Source: Zygnema cylindricum
Taxonomy: Eukaryota; Streptophyta; Zygnematophyceae; Zygnematales; Zygnemataceae
Length of the DNA stretch: 31,000 bases
Direction of reading: 5' to 3'
NCBI GenBank assembly: GCA_037447655.1
Contig: JBBHKE010001956.1
Coordinates: 62,198 to 93,197 of the forward strand
The translations under genes and the position numbers were made by a program. Below the pieces are notes generated by a model that was given only the letters and a program-made list of their open reading frames with translations, was not told the DNA's origin and did no database searches. Positions within the stretch are counted from its first letter, which is position 1, and the number at the start of each line of letters is the position of its first letter. Shown one piece after another: positions 1 through 13,591 of this stretch.

Positions 1-128
1 TTGCTCCATTTCTTTGACTGCACTTAAAAGTTTTAACAGAAACCATTAAGCCCGACGTCTAACCACTGTACGTAAGCAACCTGGCCAAAGAAAAACATTC
101 AAAAAAGAGGTAATTTCGGTAACATTAC

Positions 129-283
129 TTGATGCATGCGTGGCCAAGGTCGCGGAAACGATGGAAAAGTCGTGAACTTGGTGGGCAGCGTGGATACTCT
201 GGCAACCGCAAAAACTCGTCTTTGAGAATGTTGAGTGCAATGTGAAATTTCCGGGCCCTTATCGCACATAGGCAGCGAAGCTC
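129..283 (-). CDS. TWD40-1: TWD40-1 exon 21 (last exon within the window)
   Basis: Encodes ELRCLCAIRARKFHIALNIL, then KDEFLRLPEYPRCPPSSRLF and GHACIK, matching the family's helical solenoid segment. Acceptor gtgcag, donor AA|GTAATG. The next exon is not visible in 1-128, so the gene continues off the window. Confidence 0.91.
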
Positions 284-3200
284 CTGCACCCCCCATGTGA
301 AATTTCTAGGTTTTCCTGTTAGAACTAGAAATGCAACATAGTTTACAGCTGTTCAAACGAATTTACGGAACTACCAAAAAACCGAAAAAAAGCAGAAAAA
401 AAACGGCTTTACTAACTTGCTGTAGCCAACTTTATGTCGCAAAGAAAAATTTAAAAGTAAATGTATTTATGAATAGAATAAAAGGAGAAAAAAATATGGC
501 TTAGTAATGCAGCAAGGCCAGACTACCACATGTAAGCCTTATTCTCACCATCAGCCATACTACTAAACGGATCAAGAAGTTGAACTGACCCTAAAAAGAC
601 AACCATTAATTTAACTGATTACCACAATAAAACCTAGCCATCCATGGTTCTACACTCGTGTCCCACCTGCCAGTCCCAAGATATGAGGTGACTGATAACA
701 AACAACTCCATAGACCAGTCATGTCCCGACCTCCACAGGATCCTAGGATTGCCATTATGCATATACAACCGGAAAGAACCAGACACAACTTTTCATTCAT
801 CCATATGATAATGTGGAGGTGAGGATGGTAATTACCTGTGTGAATTGTGGACCCGATTGAGAGAGCTCCACAGCAAGGTCACTGCAGATGGGAGGACCGT
901 GACTGAGTGCTTCCACTAGGCGAGGAGTTATTCTCTGGCTATCAAAACTGCATTCCATGGAAAAAAAAGTGATTTTAAAGGGAAGAAAGGCGAGGAATTA
1001 GATTACCACATCGAAGTACCTCATTTTTATACAAGTTACAATCTGTCCATCTATTCTGCATACCAGAGCAAAAACTTGATAATAATGTGGAGCGATATTT
1101 TTGTTTAAATACAGACATTTACTGCAGAGCTGAGGTGCACATGAAAGTATCAACAACTGCCTACGTGCACACAAGAGTTTTCAATCTGTGACATCGTCAC
1201 AAAACAAATCTCCCATGGCTTCTCAGCAACATCAACTGACTGTCGTTACCGTGATGTGAGCTGGAAGGTGATTTCATGAAGGTCTATGGCCGGGTCAGGG
1301 CCCTGGGCCTGTAGAAGGGTCACCCAGCCCAGCAAAAGCGGCTCCAGGAGACCTAAAAGACGTGTACAGACTTCCACCGCGATAGATTTGGGGCCACCCT
1401 CAGAGCGCTGAGCAAGGAGGACACGGTCATTCAGGACACCCACAAGGACTGTGAAACAAAGGAACAAAAAAACAAGTATACAAATAAGTTCTGCATCTGG
1501 TTGTTGCAAGCGACTAAACTGATAAAAAGTCAACTCACTGCTGATTGCCATGATATTTAGCTATTATGCTGTCTAGTTTGATTTACATTCTTAATCAAGT
1601 AACAACAGTGCTTTTCTGCTTTTTGACCTGCAGCTGTCCTGCTTGTTTTCGGTTCGCAAACACATTTCAATCACATTTCAATTTGGTTTACATGTAAAAT
1701 GGTAGAGTTCGGTTGAGGCTGGCCGAATCATTATCTAAAGTAATCACATGGAGTGTGTGGTCCTATCTCACCACTTGAGGTTTTTCATTTATACAGAAAA
1801 AGAAGGGAAAGAAAAAAGAACAAAAAAAAAAGTTATAAAAAGGTAGAACTGGGGCTAAATAAAAAAGTAGTTTGCTTTTTTTTGATGATGTTCTAGTTCC
1901 AAATTACATACCCTGCAGGTATTCAGTTTAATGTTTAACTTGATAAGAGGACCCAGAAACTAAACTGAACGAGCTGAAATGAGGCTGATCGGAGCTGGTA
2001 AATACTGATAGAGGCTGATACTGATAGACACTGGTCCTTGATTTGCGCCACTGGATTGGGAGGCTTGGGAATTAATATAGAAAAAGAAGCAAGGAAAAAA
2101 CATGGATGACTGTTCGGTAAACATTGACAACCAGTCTTCTCAGCTATAGCTAAAATGACTCAACAAATATGTCTTTGCAAATCTTATTGGTTAGAGCCTG
2201 GACAAATATGGCTCAGTTGAAGTTGAGGGATGCGTTTGACCTGCTGTAGGGCTGTCGATTGTGACAAGTGGTCGCACAATGCTATCCCACCCAAGCATAG
2301 CCACAGTGGTTGCTGTCGAGAAGAAAAGAGAGGGACCAACCCACAGGAGGGAGCGAAAGTGGAATGGTTTGTCAAGGGAACAAAATCATGCCTTCAAAGA
2401 ATTAGCAAAAGCCAGGAATGAAATCCGCCAGCTAAGTTAAAAGGACACAGGAGCCACAACAACTAGGCCTTCATGTCTAGGTAATGATGAATCAGGTCAA
2501 GCATGAAATTTTCCAACACCGCTAACAGCTTTTCAGGTTAATATAAGAACTTTTGTGACGTGGTCCTCATTTAACTGTTTGAACAGAAGAGAGAGGACAA
2601 GCAGGAGCATGTGAACTGGATATTGGAGGATAACTCTGGTCGAAGCTGGGTGCACTGCTGGCCAAAAGCTCCATTCGAGCAGATATGATCATGACACGCT
2701 GTGTGGTAATGACACCTGCCACGGCGCTATCTTGCTTTGCCTGCCAGCGGACCTGTCAAAAAACCACCAGATTTACATGAGATCCTGCATGCACATAGTC
2801 AGGCAATAAAAGGCCAAAACAGGTAGTAGTAGACGCTGGCTGATAAATGTCTCTCGTACAGACATAAATACTCAGCCATCTCTTTCGATACGTGACAACA
2901 TCGAAATGTGTCCCCATGTCAACTAGCCATGTAAACCTGCAATCTAGAAACCAAAGTGGGAAAAGCTACTTTTGTTCCAAAATTCATACACATTTTTTAG
3001 GTGTGTAACCAAACAGAGGAGAGGAGCAAAATGAAGTCTTGATTTTAATAACCTGAAAGTATACACGACCAGCAGGATGCAATATTGGCAGTCGGCCATA
3101 CATTACTGTAGATTCAGATAAAGTCTTAACCCACTTGACATCGGTGCGAGTTTAACATGCACAACATTGTAAGATGAGGATGTTTTTGGCATAGCTATCC

Positions 3201-6200
3201 TCTAAATTCAAGTTCAAAAACCCGTGAATATTTTTCCAGAAATGAATCACCCTTTGTCAAAACCCACATTTATGACCCTGACTCTTAGGTCCTAAAAGAT
3301 GCAGTAGCCAACCGGTGTTTTTTCCAGCTGCATATCCTTCGTCCGACAAAATATCCATAATTACCAACAGTCTAATGGCAATATTAAACATAGTCTAAAG
3401 TAGTTTATCAAGCGAATTCACTTTCAGTTAATCGCAACATCAGTTAAATTCAATTCATCGAGTTCTTAAAATAAAAAAAACAATTATTATAGCATTCAGG
3501 TAAATATTGGGATCACGTCAATAATAAATTGTTCCACAAATGAGTCAGTGCATGGTCTCTATTATTACATGTACTCTACGTTGCACGGAGATGGAAAATT
3601 CTTGACCATAAATGTTTCCAGTCAAAAGTGCACTATGTAGCATTACCAAATCAGCTAAATTGCCCATCGATATTAGAGTCAATAAGATTTATTCAGTCGC
3701 GACTTGTTTTGGCTGAAAATCATAAAATAAAACTATTTAAGGGAATGGACTACATGCCACGTCGCCTTGCACTAAATTAGTACTTTATGCTCTAACCAAT
3801 AAATTCTTAACGCTAATAACGATGGGCAGCGTATCGTCACATTTCAAAATCTTCAATTCTGCTCAAAGACTATGGCAGTCATGGATTCCAATTTATCACG
3901 ATACACCGTACCCTCCAAAAATACTAGTTATAAAACATTTAAGCAATTCTCTGTAAGCAACATTAGTATTGTCCAAACCGAGAAGTCCGACATCAAGGGT
4001 CCAGTGCGCTGATAAGGTCAAGCACTAGGGTTGCACCCAATGGAATAGTACAAGACGCTGATATTTCCTACCTGTAACTTTGTCTCTTTTATACGTCCAA
4101 AAATAGAAGTACATCCAAAAGAGTGAACATGTCTGTCGTTGTTTGTACTTCAAACAGTGAAGCGTACAAGAAACTAAACCAGAAGATTCATGTTGACACT
4201 GCTTGGCAAGCATTCCGACATTTGAACCCATAAGAAAAATCCCCAAAACCGTTCACAAAAGGCTACTGAAGCTCCATTCTTAGTGGTTGATTCCTCTCTT
4301 TCATGTCCCATGTCATTGGGCCCCACCTGTAGCACGATTTCTGATGGTTGTAGCTTCACGTGCTGTCCATCCTGCCTCTTTGTAGCAAGCAGTGCTGCTC
4401 TTCCACTGCCCACTTCAGGAATCTGCACTGTGCCTATGTGGCTTCCGGCAGAGACATAGAGGATGGTGCCAGCTGCAGCAACACCCCAAGAAACCGCAAG
4501 TCAGGGATCTATGGATGCAACAGAAGAAAGTCAGAAGTCCTGGAATAATGTAATAATCAGGAAGGACAGGAAAATTGGGGATATCAACCCTAGGTCTGGC
4601 TCTGATTTGTGCTGAATATTGAAGCCCCTCTAGCCGATAAGTGAAATGTGAAGACGCAGTGTGAACCAACATATTATATTAGTACCGCATATCATAATTG
4701 TACACATCGACAACGTATAGTGATAGGATAAGTGAACAAGCTACAGATATTTCCGCAGATCTTAGCGGAAGTCTTGATTACAGCAAAGATCTCTTATGAT
4801 GGGAAGGCATCCATTCATTGACCATACATTGCTTTTCACACGCCTAGAATTGTACTCGCACTATTGTCGATACACTTAGGTCCATACAAGCGGGGAAAAC
4901 ACAAACAGTATAGCTTTGCATACTGTACTTAGGGTACATATCCATCTACATGTCATCACATTTTTCAAAGTTCGCATCCTACAATATCCGATATCTCCAT
5001 TGATCGATAATCCAGTAAGTCGATATCCGACATAACGGTTTTAATTGAACACCATTCAACGCTGATAGAAGTGCATAGGTTCATAACGTTGAACCAATGA
5101 GCTTGTCGGCAAATCCTACACCGTTTTAATGTCTAGCTTTGAGCTCTCGGGTTCCCCTAATTCCATTCACAAATGCACACAAAATAAAGTCGGTTATCAA
5201 TTTGCAATCCAGTCTTGCACTTGCATTACTATACCATAGTATTTTGAACTTAATAGTGCCTCAGAGAAAGTGTGATATAGGGACATTTGATTCTTTTAGC
5301 GACATTTGATTTCTTTAGCAACATTTACTTACGCAAGGGCATCCCAAAAACGCGTTGCACAGGCGTTTCAAACATGCACACGATAGGGCCGCCACCGGTC
5401 TCCTCCTCTGCGCCATCTGTCTGATCGTCGAATTGCTGGCCATAGTTGAAAATGTTTCGGGTCACAAAATCATCTTCATTTAATGCCTCTCTCTGGTCAA
5501 TACCCGTAGGCGGTTTTGCCTGTTCTTCCGGCACTGCTGGCATATTCGCATTCTCAAGGTCATAAATGACCAACTCATAACCATCATCCTCCAAGATTGC
5601 AAACTGGCTGTCGTGCTTACCCGTCCAACAACCATCTCTTCCACGGAGACCTGCAGGTTTGAGGCAGAAGATAGTGGTCATCAACTTTGCCTAATGGTAA
5701 TAATGCTTAGAAATACAGAGACTGGATATTTTCCTGCTTGGAATTATCTCAACAAGTGTCTAATGGCGGTTGGCATTTTCGCCACTCAGCAATGACTACA
5801 GTTAGCAAATGATGGTTGACATTGTTTTGACAGTAAATGCCGGCATATATCAGCCGTCTTTAGAATGTCTTTGATTCAACCAACTGCATAGAAGTCAGTC
5901 CGTAGATCCTAACCTGCCATGGTATCCATCCCTTCTCCAATTGGTTCATTGACATCGAGGTAACGATAAACAACGACCTCTCCTGGCCCTCCTCGACAGT
6001 CAAAGAAAATAAGGAAGGCTTGCTGTTTGCTGCTGTACACCATGTGTCGTGGCACACGTTGGATCCCTTCCTTTGTCTGTTAAACAATATCGAGTTACAA
6101 GATTAAGAAACAATCAGTTCCTATATTAAAATTCCAAAAAAGAAACAATCACTTTTCCATTGCGCAATCTTAAATAGGGATAAATTCATTTACTAAAGAC

Positions 6201-9200
6201 AGCGGAGAAGGTGACCCACAGATTGACAAAAGAAGTTACCTTCAACCTGAGAAACGGCAGGAAGCTTTCCTGGATTAGGGCATAAACTTACAACTGGAGA
6301 CATTCTTTTGAGAAGATTGATAGAAGCATCAGCACCAGCTAGATTATAGCTGAAAAGATTGCAACCATCCATGAGGATGACACGTGATGGATAGTTAAAA
6401 ATGCCTTGTTCCGAGTTAAAAAAACGGAAATCGGTTTGGAAAGGCTGCAGATCCAAAACAAACAAGATAGCTTTAGTGTACACACAAACCTTGTCCATAA
6501 ACATCAACTGAATACACAAAAAGGAGCCAGGATGACGGAATTGCACTGAAAGTGTTTTTTCAGGAAACAGGATTATTGGGGTCTCCTTTGTGTAATTGCA
6601 ATCAGTTGCTTTGTATTTCAAACAAAAGAACCTCAAAGTGTCAACGGCGCTGGGACGAGGTCTTCAAGTGGACATCAGTAGATTGGTGTAGTCAAGAGGT
6701 GTGCGAGTTCCATCGCCTTGAATATTTTCAGCCAACAATCCGACATTTCGACAGTGTAGAGGAATAGACACAGGCAATTTGATGAGAGATAGGCAGGGTT
6801 ACGAAAATACAGGGCACGGGAAAAAGAAAGGTTCGCTTTACCTCACACACAGGAAGGTCATGCAAGGGTTCGATAGGGTCTGCAATGGCCAAGAGGGGAA
6901 GAGCCTGTATAGTTCCTTTGCTCTCAGTTAACTGCTTTGTTGTCTGAAAACAGCCCAACCCAAATGGATGATTTCTTTTAGTGCCGTCCATCCAGTCCAC
7001 CCTTTTCTCATGTTTTTCCAATCTGTTGGACACAGTCTCTGCTTTTGACACCAAATAAAAAGCAAATTCAGAGCTTGGGAACCATTGTGGATGCTGAAGT
7101 CTCTTCTTTTGACATCAAATAAAAAGCATATTCGGAGCTCAGAAATAATTGTAGATGGATTGCATGCATCCCTAAACAAAATGTTGCCTACTTCGCAAAA
7201 ACTGAGCTCTATGACCTATGCAGGTCAAGCATGAATGCAATAAAGACCTATATATTAAGCAGTATAAACCAAAAAAGGCGCAACTGAACTAACATCCTGC
7301 ACATGTCCCTGCTGTCTCTGGCACTCACCCCGTAGAGAATAGCTCTTCTAGCAAAATCCAGAGCAGTTGGCTGAGTAATCCTGCATTCACGAGACATCTT
7401 GTAAATCCTCATTCAACCTGGTCTAACTTAGTCACCTGAGAAAATGCACCAATGTTATCTGCTGCAGTAAGTAAGTGCCGAATGATAACTCCAGAAGAAC
7501 CCCACATTCATTCAAGGGACAGGAACCCCATCCCGAGGTTACAATTGACCTCAACAAGAAAGTAGAGCCGCAAGTGACTGTATCTTCTGGCAATTTCTCA
7601 AGTTATCACTTCGTCTGTTCCAACAGATGCTTCTTTTTCTGAACAGGCACGTGATGTTAAGAATCTAGACTGCACTCAAAGTAATAAAGCAAGAGAGACT
7701 ATGCTCATCAGTTGTTCGAACGGCACAATGCTACATGCTGACTGCAAGCACTGACTACAGGTAATAAATAACCTCTTGGTTAGTGGCTCCATACTTTGAT
7801 TGTCCATGATGCAAAATAAGTTGCTGCTGCAATTGTTGCTCCGAAAGAAGTCCTGCAGCGCCAAGACTCGCCAATTTTTCCCTCTGAGCGGCGCCTGTTT
7901 CAGACCCCATCCACCATAGAGAATCAGGCTACCAAACCCCAAGTTACCTAGTTCGAAGTGGCCGGATGACACATGGACAAGCAGTTCTCAGAATGTCAGT
8001 TGACCTCAAACAAGACAATGAACAAAAACTTGGTGAAGTTGGGAAGGTCAGCCAGAGACTCGGCAAAAACAGCAGCCACCACGATCCTGGCAAGAGGAGA
8101 TGTGAGCTTCAACACGTTTGCTGGTATAATGCCTAGCCTTCAAATTCTCATCGTAAAGACACAAAATTATCAAAATTCACAGATACCTTCGACTGGAACA
8201 TACTTCATCATAATCTGAGCTTCGCTGGACAACAATTCCCATCCTCAAGAGAAAGAATGGAATGAAGTTGAGTAACTGAACAGGTGTAATACACAGATGA
8301 CAAGGCAGCATCCCTTTCTTTGTTCTTTGCTCAGCGGCAATGTATAGTGAGCTTCAACATCACATATACCTCATCTCAATCATCCTTAACCCCACGCCCT
8401 ATGCCTACACCAAAGAATACTTCACCTGCTGTGCCTCGTGCTGCTTGTAGAACTGCCATAAGCTTTCTGCGATTCTCACGGTTCAAACAGGCCATGTTGT
8501 CCCTACTGGCTTCATCTTCAGTCTGCAAGTCCTTCTGCACCACCATTCAACCAGCAACTTGTGTTTTAAGCTTGAAAGACAACATGCAAATTAGAAACAC
8601 TGAAATCTATCCAGGAGCAAGGCGTCAACCATAATCCTTCCCAGAAATCTGGTATCTTCTATACCAGAAAAAGCAATGTTGCGATGTTAAGTCGTGGATG
8701 CAAAAGTAGATCCTTCACTCTTTGAGTTGCACCACCGCTCCTACTCCTGTCTCTGCTGAGAATGCGAGCTATGTCCAGTTGCTCCAGATCTGCACCAATT
8801 AGCCAAGTTCGCAGAATTAAACCCTGTCAGGATGCTGAATTGGCATAATTTTATCTACATATCAAACGTTTATTTCGACAAAAATTCACTGGTTCAGGAC
8901 AGACAGTCCACCATAGAATCATAACATGGATTTGAGCATGTTCAGTTGCACGAATGTTTGCATGCATGAGATACTCGACATCTTCATTGACGGTACGCAG
9001 GGTGTGGAGGAAAGTCAACTGCTGGTGACCGCCTTTCCACCTCATCATTTGTGCAATCAAGTCGTTCTACCAGTCCTTTCCACCAGAATGCCCAGAAGTT
9101 CAAATAGTGTACAGACCATTGTAGGGGTCAGTTCCCTTCCACTGCTGTTGGTTTTAAACAAAAAAACATCAAATTAAAGTGATTTGAAAAGAGTGGTCAA

Positions 9201-12200
9201 TCTGGCCAAGCTGTCAGCAACCAGCAATGTCACGGTAAAAGTCGGGTCTTTTCCAGTAACAATTTAATTTGAATTTAAGCATGTGAGGCGACAGGCTGAC
9301 GTATGTGTATACAGCATTAAATTGACACATGATGATGCCTGAAGTAGCAAACCCACTCCTGATGGTTTTTGGAAAAAAAATACCAATACCTGCCAGCAGT
9401 GGCAGAATGGGAATAGTACACGACCTGTGTATAAAGCGTCAGATCTATCTATCGTAAACAGAAGACATTATGCCTCTTGTTTGCCAAAAAAGAACAATTG
9501 TGAAAGGAAAACAGAAACATTGGCATTTCCAGCCACTGTAAACGGAAGTTGAACTAAACGAAGCTGGTCAGATTTTGTTGACCTGAAAGGAAATGCATAA
9601 AGCCAACTGCAGAAGGCTACAGTATATTTATCTAACACATAACAATGAAACGGGCACCAATGCTGGATCCCATGATGAAGAAACAGGCATCACATACTCT
9701 GAATTGAGGAAGCTAAACTTTCTGGTCTGCCACTTCAACCATATCATGGACTGTACCTGCTTGGCTGAAAAACTGTCCACCGCCCACTTTATTATTGGCG
9801 TTTTGATGAATTTGCGCCCTCCAACCTTGTACTATGCCGTCATGTGTGAGTGTCAGGAGCAGCTGGAGGCTGGCATGCCAATGGACGGCGGTGATGGCTT
9901 CACTTGAAATAGATCGTCTGCAATTCCACCAGCCACCACAGACAGAAATAGTTCATTACTCCTGAGGAATGCATGGCAAAAGCTCACGCCGCTGAGTGAT
10001 TGAAGTAAGTAAAACCTACAGCACACAGCTTATCTAGCAGTGCACAATTGTACAAGCTTATATATCCAGCAATGGCCATTATACAGCATCAATTTCTGGA
10101 GGACTGAGAGCCTTTATTTATCTTTAAATAAGAGTGTGTATGGTATGGACATGACAAGAAACACCCAGTGGCTGGAGGTTATCATTACCGGCTGGAAATA
10201 CTCAGCTCATGGTAACGTAATTTACTTTTTTCAGCTATTACTCATCATACATGTGGAATATTCTCTACAAAACTTTTAAGTTCAAATTTTGTCTGAAAAA
10301 TTATGGCTGAAAACAACTCCAAAACCAACAAATCTCCTGGCCATATTAATACCACAGAAGGTCACAAATGTGCAGGTAAATTCCTTGAACTCAACTATAA
10401 TGTCCTTTCCAGAATAGAGATTCTCAAACACCGAATGTGAAAGTATGAACCAGGTAAGAAGCTGAGCCCAATTCAAAAGAATAAGAGAACTGGATGAAAG
10501 CACTGACAGGCCAACAAGGTTTGTGCGAGTTGGTGTCGAGACATCCCATGCCATGAGGGTTCCAGTGCGATCTCCAACAAACATTAGAAGTAGAGTCGGG
10601 TGGAAGGTCATAGCTCCAGCCCCTGCCAGCTTTAAAAAGATATCTTCCACTGCATGCGCCCCATTAAGGTTTACCTGGAATTAGACCACTGCAACCTGCA
10701 CACTGGAACAGTCTAAGAAGCAGTACTGCGAAAAACAGCTGGAACAGTAAAAATGCAAGAAATTTTGTTTTTTATTATAAGCTTGTAATACAAGTTTGTT
10801 GATGAGGAGCTTCTTGCTGTTCCTTGCTGTTTTGTTTACGCCTACTTCAAAAAACTTCAGTATTACACGAAGTCGTAACTGAATAAGAGTGCTTACCAGC
10901 AAGCACATAAACAACTGCAAATGACTCGAGGCTGTGTGCGCGAATAATACCATCAGCATAAGCAACATACTGCCATATTAAACAAAAGGACATAAGACAA
11001 TAGAAAAGGAAAAAAATCACAAAATGCATCAGAAATACGATGTTATTTGGGTTATGCTGCAAAGATTCCTCCCGGCCCTAATGCCTCTCTTTATGGTCTC
11101 AGCTTATACCGAGGAAAAAAGGTCAGATAAAGAAGCTCCAGCAACTTGAAAAACTAAGTGTAACAGTGTGCTATCAGTGGACCGGTCGATACACAAATGC
11201 CAGCAGTTATGTTCAGGATTTCACAACAATTAATTCCTACTGCAGCCATTTTCAAACAGGTGCAACGTTTCCAGTGAGCGAAGGATTAAACAACTAACGC
11301 CCTACCATCTAGGTGCCAAAAAACCGCCCATCCCAGGATACCTTTCAATTTTCCCAAAACCTAACTCTTTCACTCACCAGAAATGGAAGTCGGTTATGAC
11401 AGGCCAGTCCCGTGATATGTTTTTTCTGATCTGTCTTCAGTTTAGTGGCCGGTCGCAATCCCTCAACAGTCCCTACCACTGCAGCAATGCAGTCACAGCC
11501 AGTGGACAGGTGACTGTACAGAGGGTCTTGCCACAAAATATTTTCAAAAGTGCAAAAGTTTATGATGATTTTTTTTTTGACATTTATCTAATAGTTTCTG
11601 TAAGCATATAGTTTATAAGCTGCATATGCAAGATGCCAAATCAACAGGCAAATGAGTTGCCAAGGACGATAACCAGCACATTATATGACCATCCATAAAG
11701 ATAAAGTGCCATCCCCAAAAAGCTTCAGTTGCTTCAGACAAAACAACATAAAAAAAAGTCATTTTGTAGCCGCTCTGAACCTCTTATCGATTTTCACACT
11801 TATTCTGCAATGCTGAAAGACAGACAAGTATCATGTCTTCAAGGGAAATACAACGCAGCCCTAAACAAAACAGAAGTCATGAGAATTTGCTTTGATATGG
11901 TGACACCAAGCCTGTTAGTAAAGATCGAACAGACACTTTATGGCATGCCCTCCAACCTCAAGGATTCTTCCATAAGAAAGTAGAAATCAGCCATTATTCA
12001 TATCAGAAGGTCACGTGCGACAAAATTCATTTCCTTAAGAAGCAACTTAAGTTTCAGAATAACAGCTCACCGTTTATAACAGAACGACGATGAGCGGCGA
12101 AGAAGAGCCAACGGCGGAGTGGAGTGAGTGCAATATGTACTTCTGCAGGCTTGTTCCTTACGTCCGGAGGGGAGTATAGAATATATGTATGCTCAGTATC

Positions 12201-13524
12201 GAGGTCCCATGAACGAATCGTCAGGTCCTATCAGGGGGCAGGAGACAAAAGAAAAATTCAGTCAGGGAATACATTCAAAAAAGAAAATGTGCTTCTCTCT
12301 GCAATATGATCTATATGTCACACAGAAACATCATGGTCACTGCATGCAAAAACACGCAAGATACAACTGGGCATCCATTGGCACAAGCAAGCCACTGATA
12401 ATATCCAAAGCATTTGCATAATTTCTTTTCCCAACCTGGCATTAAAGATAAAAGACCGAAATCGTGTCCATATGATGTCAAACAGATGAATTTGTCCATA
12501 TTACTTCATACATATTAAATTAAGTCGTGATTAATTGAAATGATAATAAAGAATGTCCCCGGAGCTCCTGCAGCCTCTAAGGTCTTCAGCACAGCATCAG
12601 ACCAAAAGGCACATCATCGAGCTTCAATCGATACTGGATCACAATTGTTGACCACCTTCCTTCTGCTGCAAGTGTTTATGCCTTTAACAATCCAGAGTAT
12701 GGAAGTTGGGGGCCATCATACTCTGCAAAAATAGCTGTTGGGAACAAAGGTACTCGATTGGAAAGGTTCTTGGAAATGGACAACTCAGATCCACAAACTG
12801 ACAACAATTACGACAGATTTTTGGCACCGTCACAACCGTATGTCATTCATAAGCTCACCTCAAGCACCGCAACGATAACATGTCCACCAGCAGGACTATA
12901 CGCCATACGAATAACAGGGCCACCAATATCCACACTAGATAATTTGCATCCAGTTAAGATGTCGTACTCTGCAGCAAAACGAAACTGAAGTCCTAAGCAA
13001 TATGTACATGTCACTTTCGGCGAGAGCTCTACAACTGCAAGATAAAGCTGAATCAAGTGTGGGAGAATCGTTGCAAGTAACCCTCTTGTCAATATCCAAT
13101 TCTGGTTCATTCTCGGAACATAAAGCAAAAGACCAAAGTTCCCAACCTTCTATTTAACCACCCACAAAAGGAAATGAAAGCTGCAAGCGTGCAAAAGGTG
13201 AGAAATTAAAACATAGGAGAAAGGGTGAGTGCGCCCAAAAGCTTCCATGACAGATTGTCTACCAAGCTTCCTCACAATCTGCAGCCTAATTCGCAATAAT
13301 ATCATGCAACACGAATTAGTCAAATCAAGAGTTTCAAGTTGCATGACCCAGTTTCATCACCATCACAAACATCCTGCAAACGTCGATGTGCAATCAGAAT
13401 ACGCAAAAATGGCCTAAAGAAAACGCCACCTGTAAGCATGTTACGGGATATTTTCTTTACTCGACACAAACCTCCCCAATTCAGCAGGAAATTCATTTCC
13501 ACTGTGAGAGGGAGAAAGAGAGAG

Positions 13525-13591
<67 letters not shown>

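Noticed and set aside
1-128. Possible further TWD40-1 exon after tgcag near position 19
   Set aside because: The few residues available do not match the expected continuation (YGQFDSAKE in Arabidopsis as recalled). It is treated as intron.
8851-9060. Minus-strand open frame MMRWKGGHQQLTF and onward, considered as a TWD40-1 exon
   Set aside because: The flanking exons 7 and 8 join directly at the spacing of the family, leaving no room for it, and it shows no family similarity.
10282-10507. Long in-frame continuation past TWD40-1 exon 6 (LLNWAQLLTWF and onward)
   Set aside because: It is intron read-through: the donor CCT|GTCAGT at 10508 gives the right phase and the family's residue spacing to exon 7.
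12540-12770. Minus-strand segment after ttgcag at 12726 starting AGTATGATGG, which resembles the start of exon 2 (AGTACGACAT)
   Set aside because: The frame hits stops quickly and the true exon 3 was found at 12227-12071 with clear homology and correct phase.
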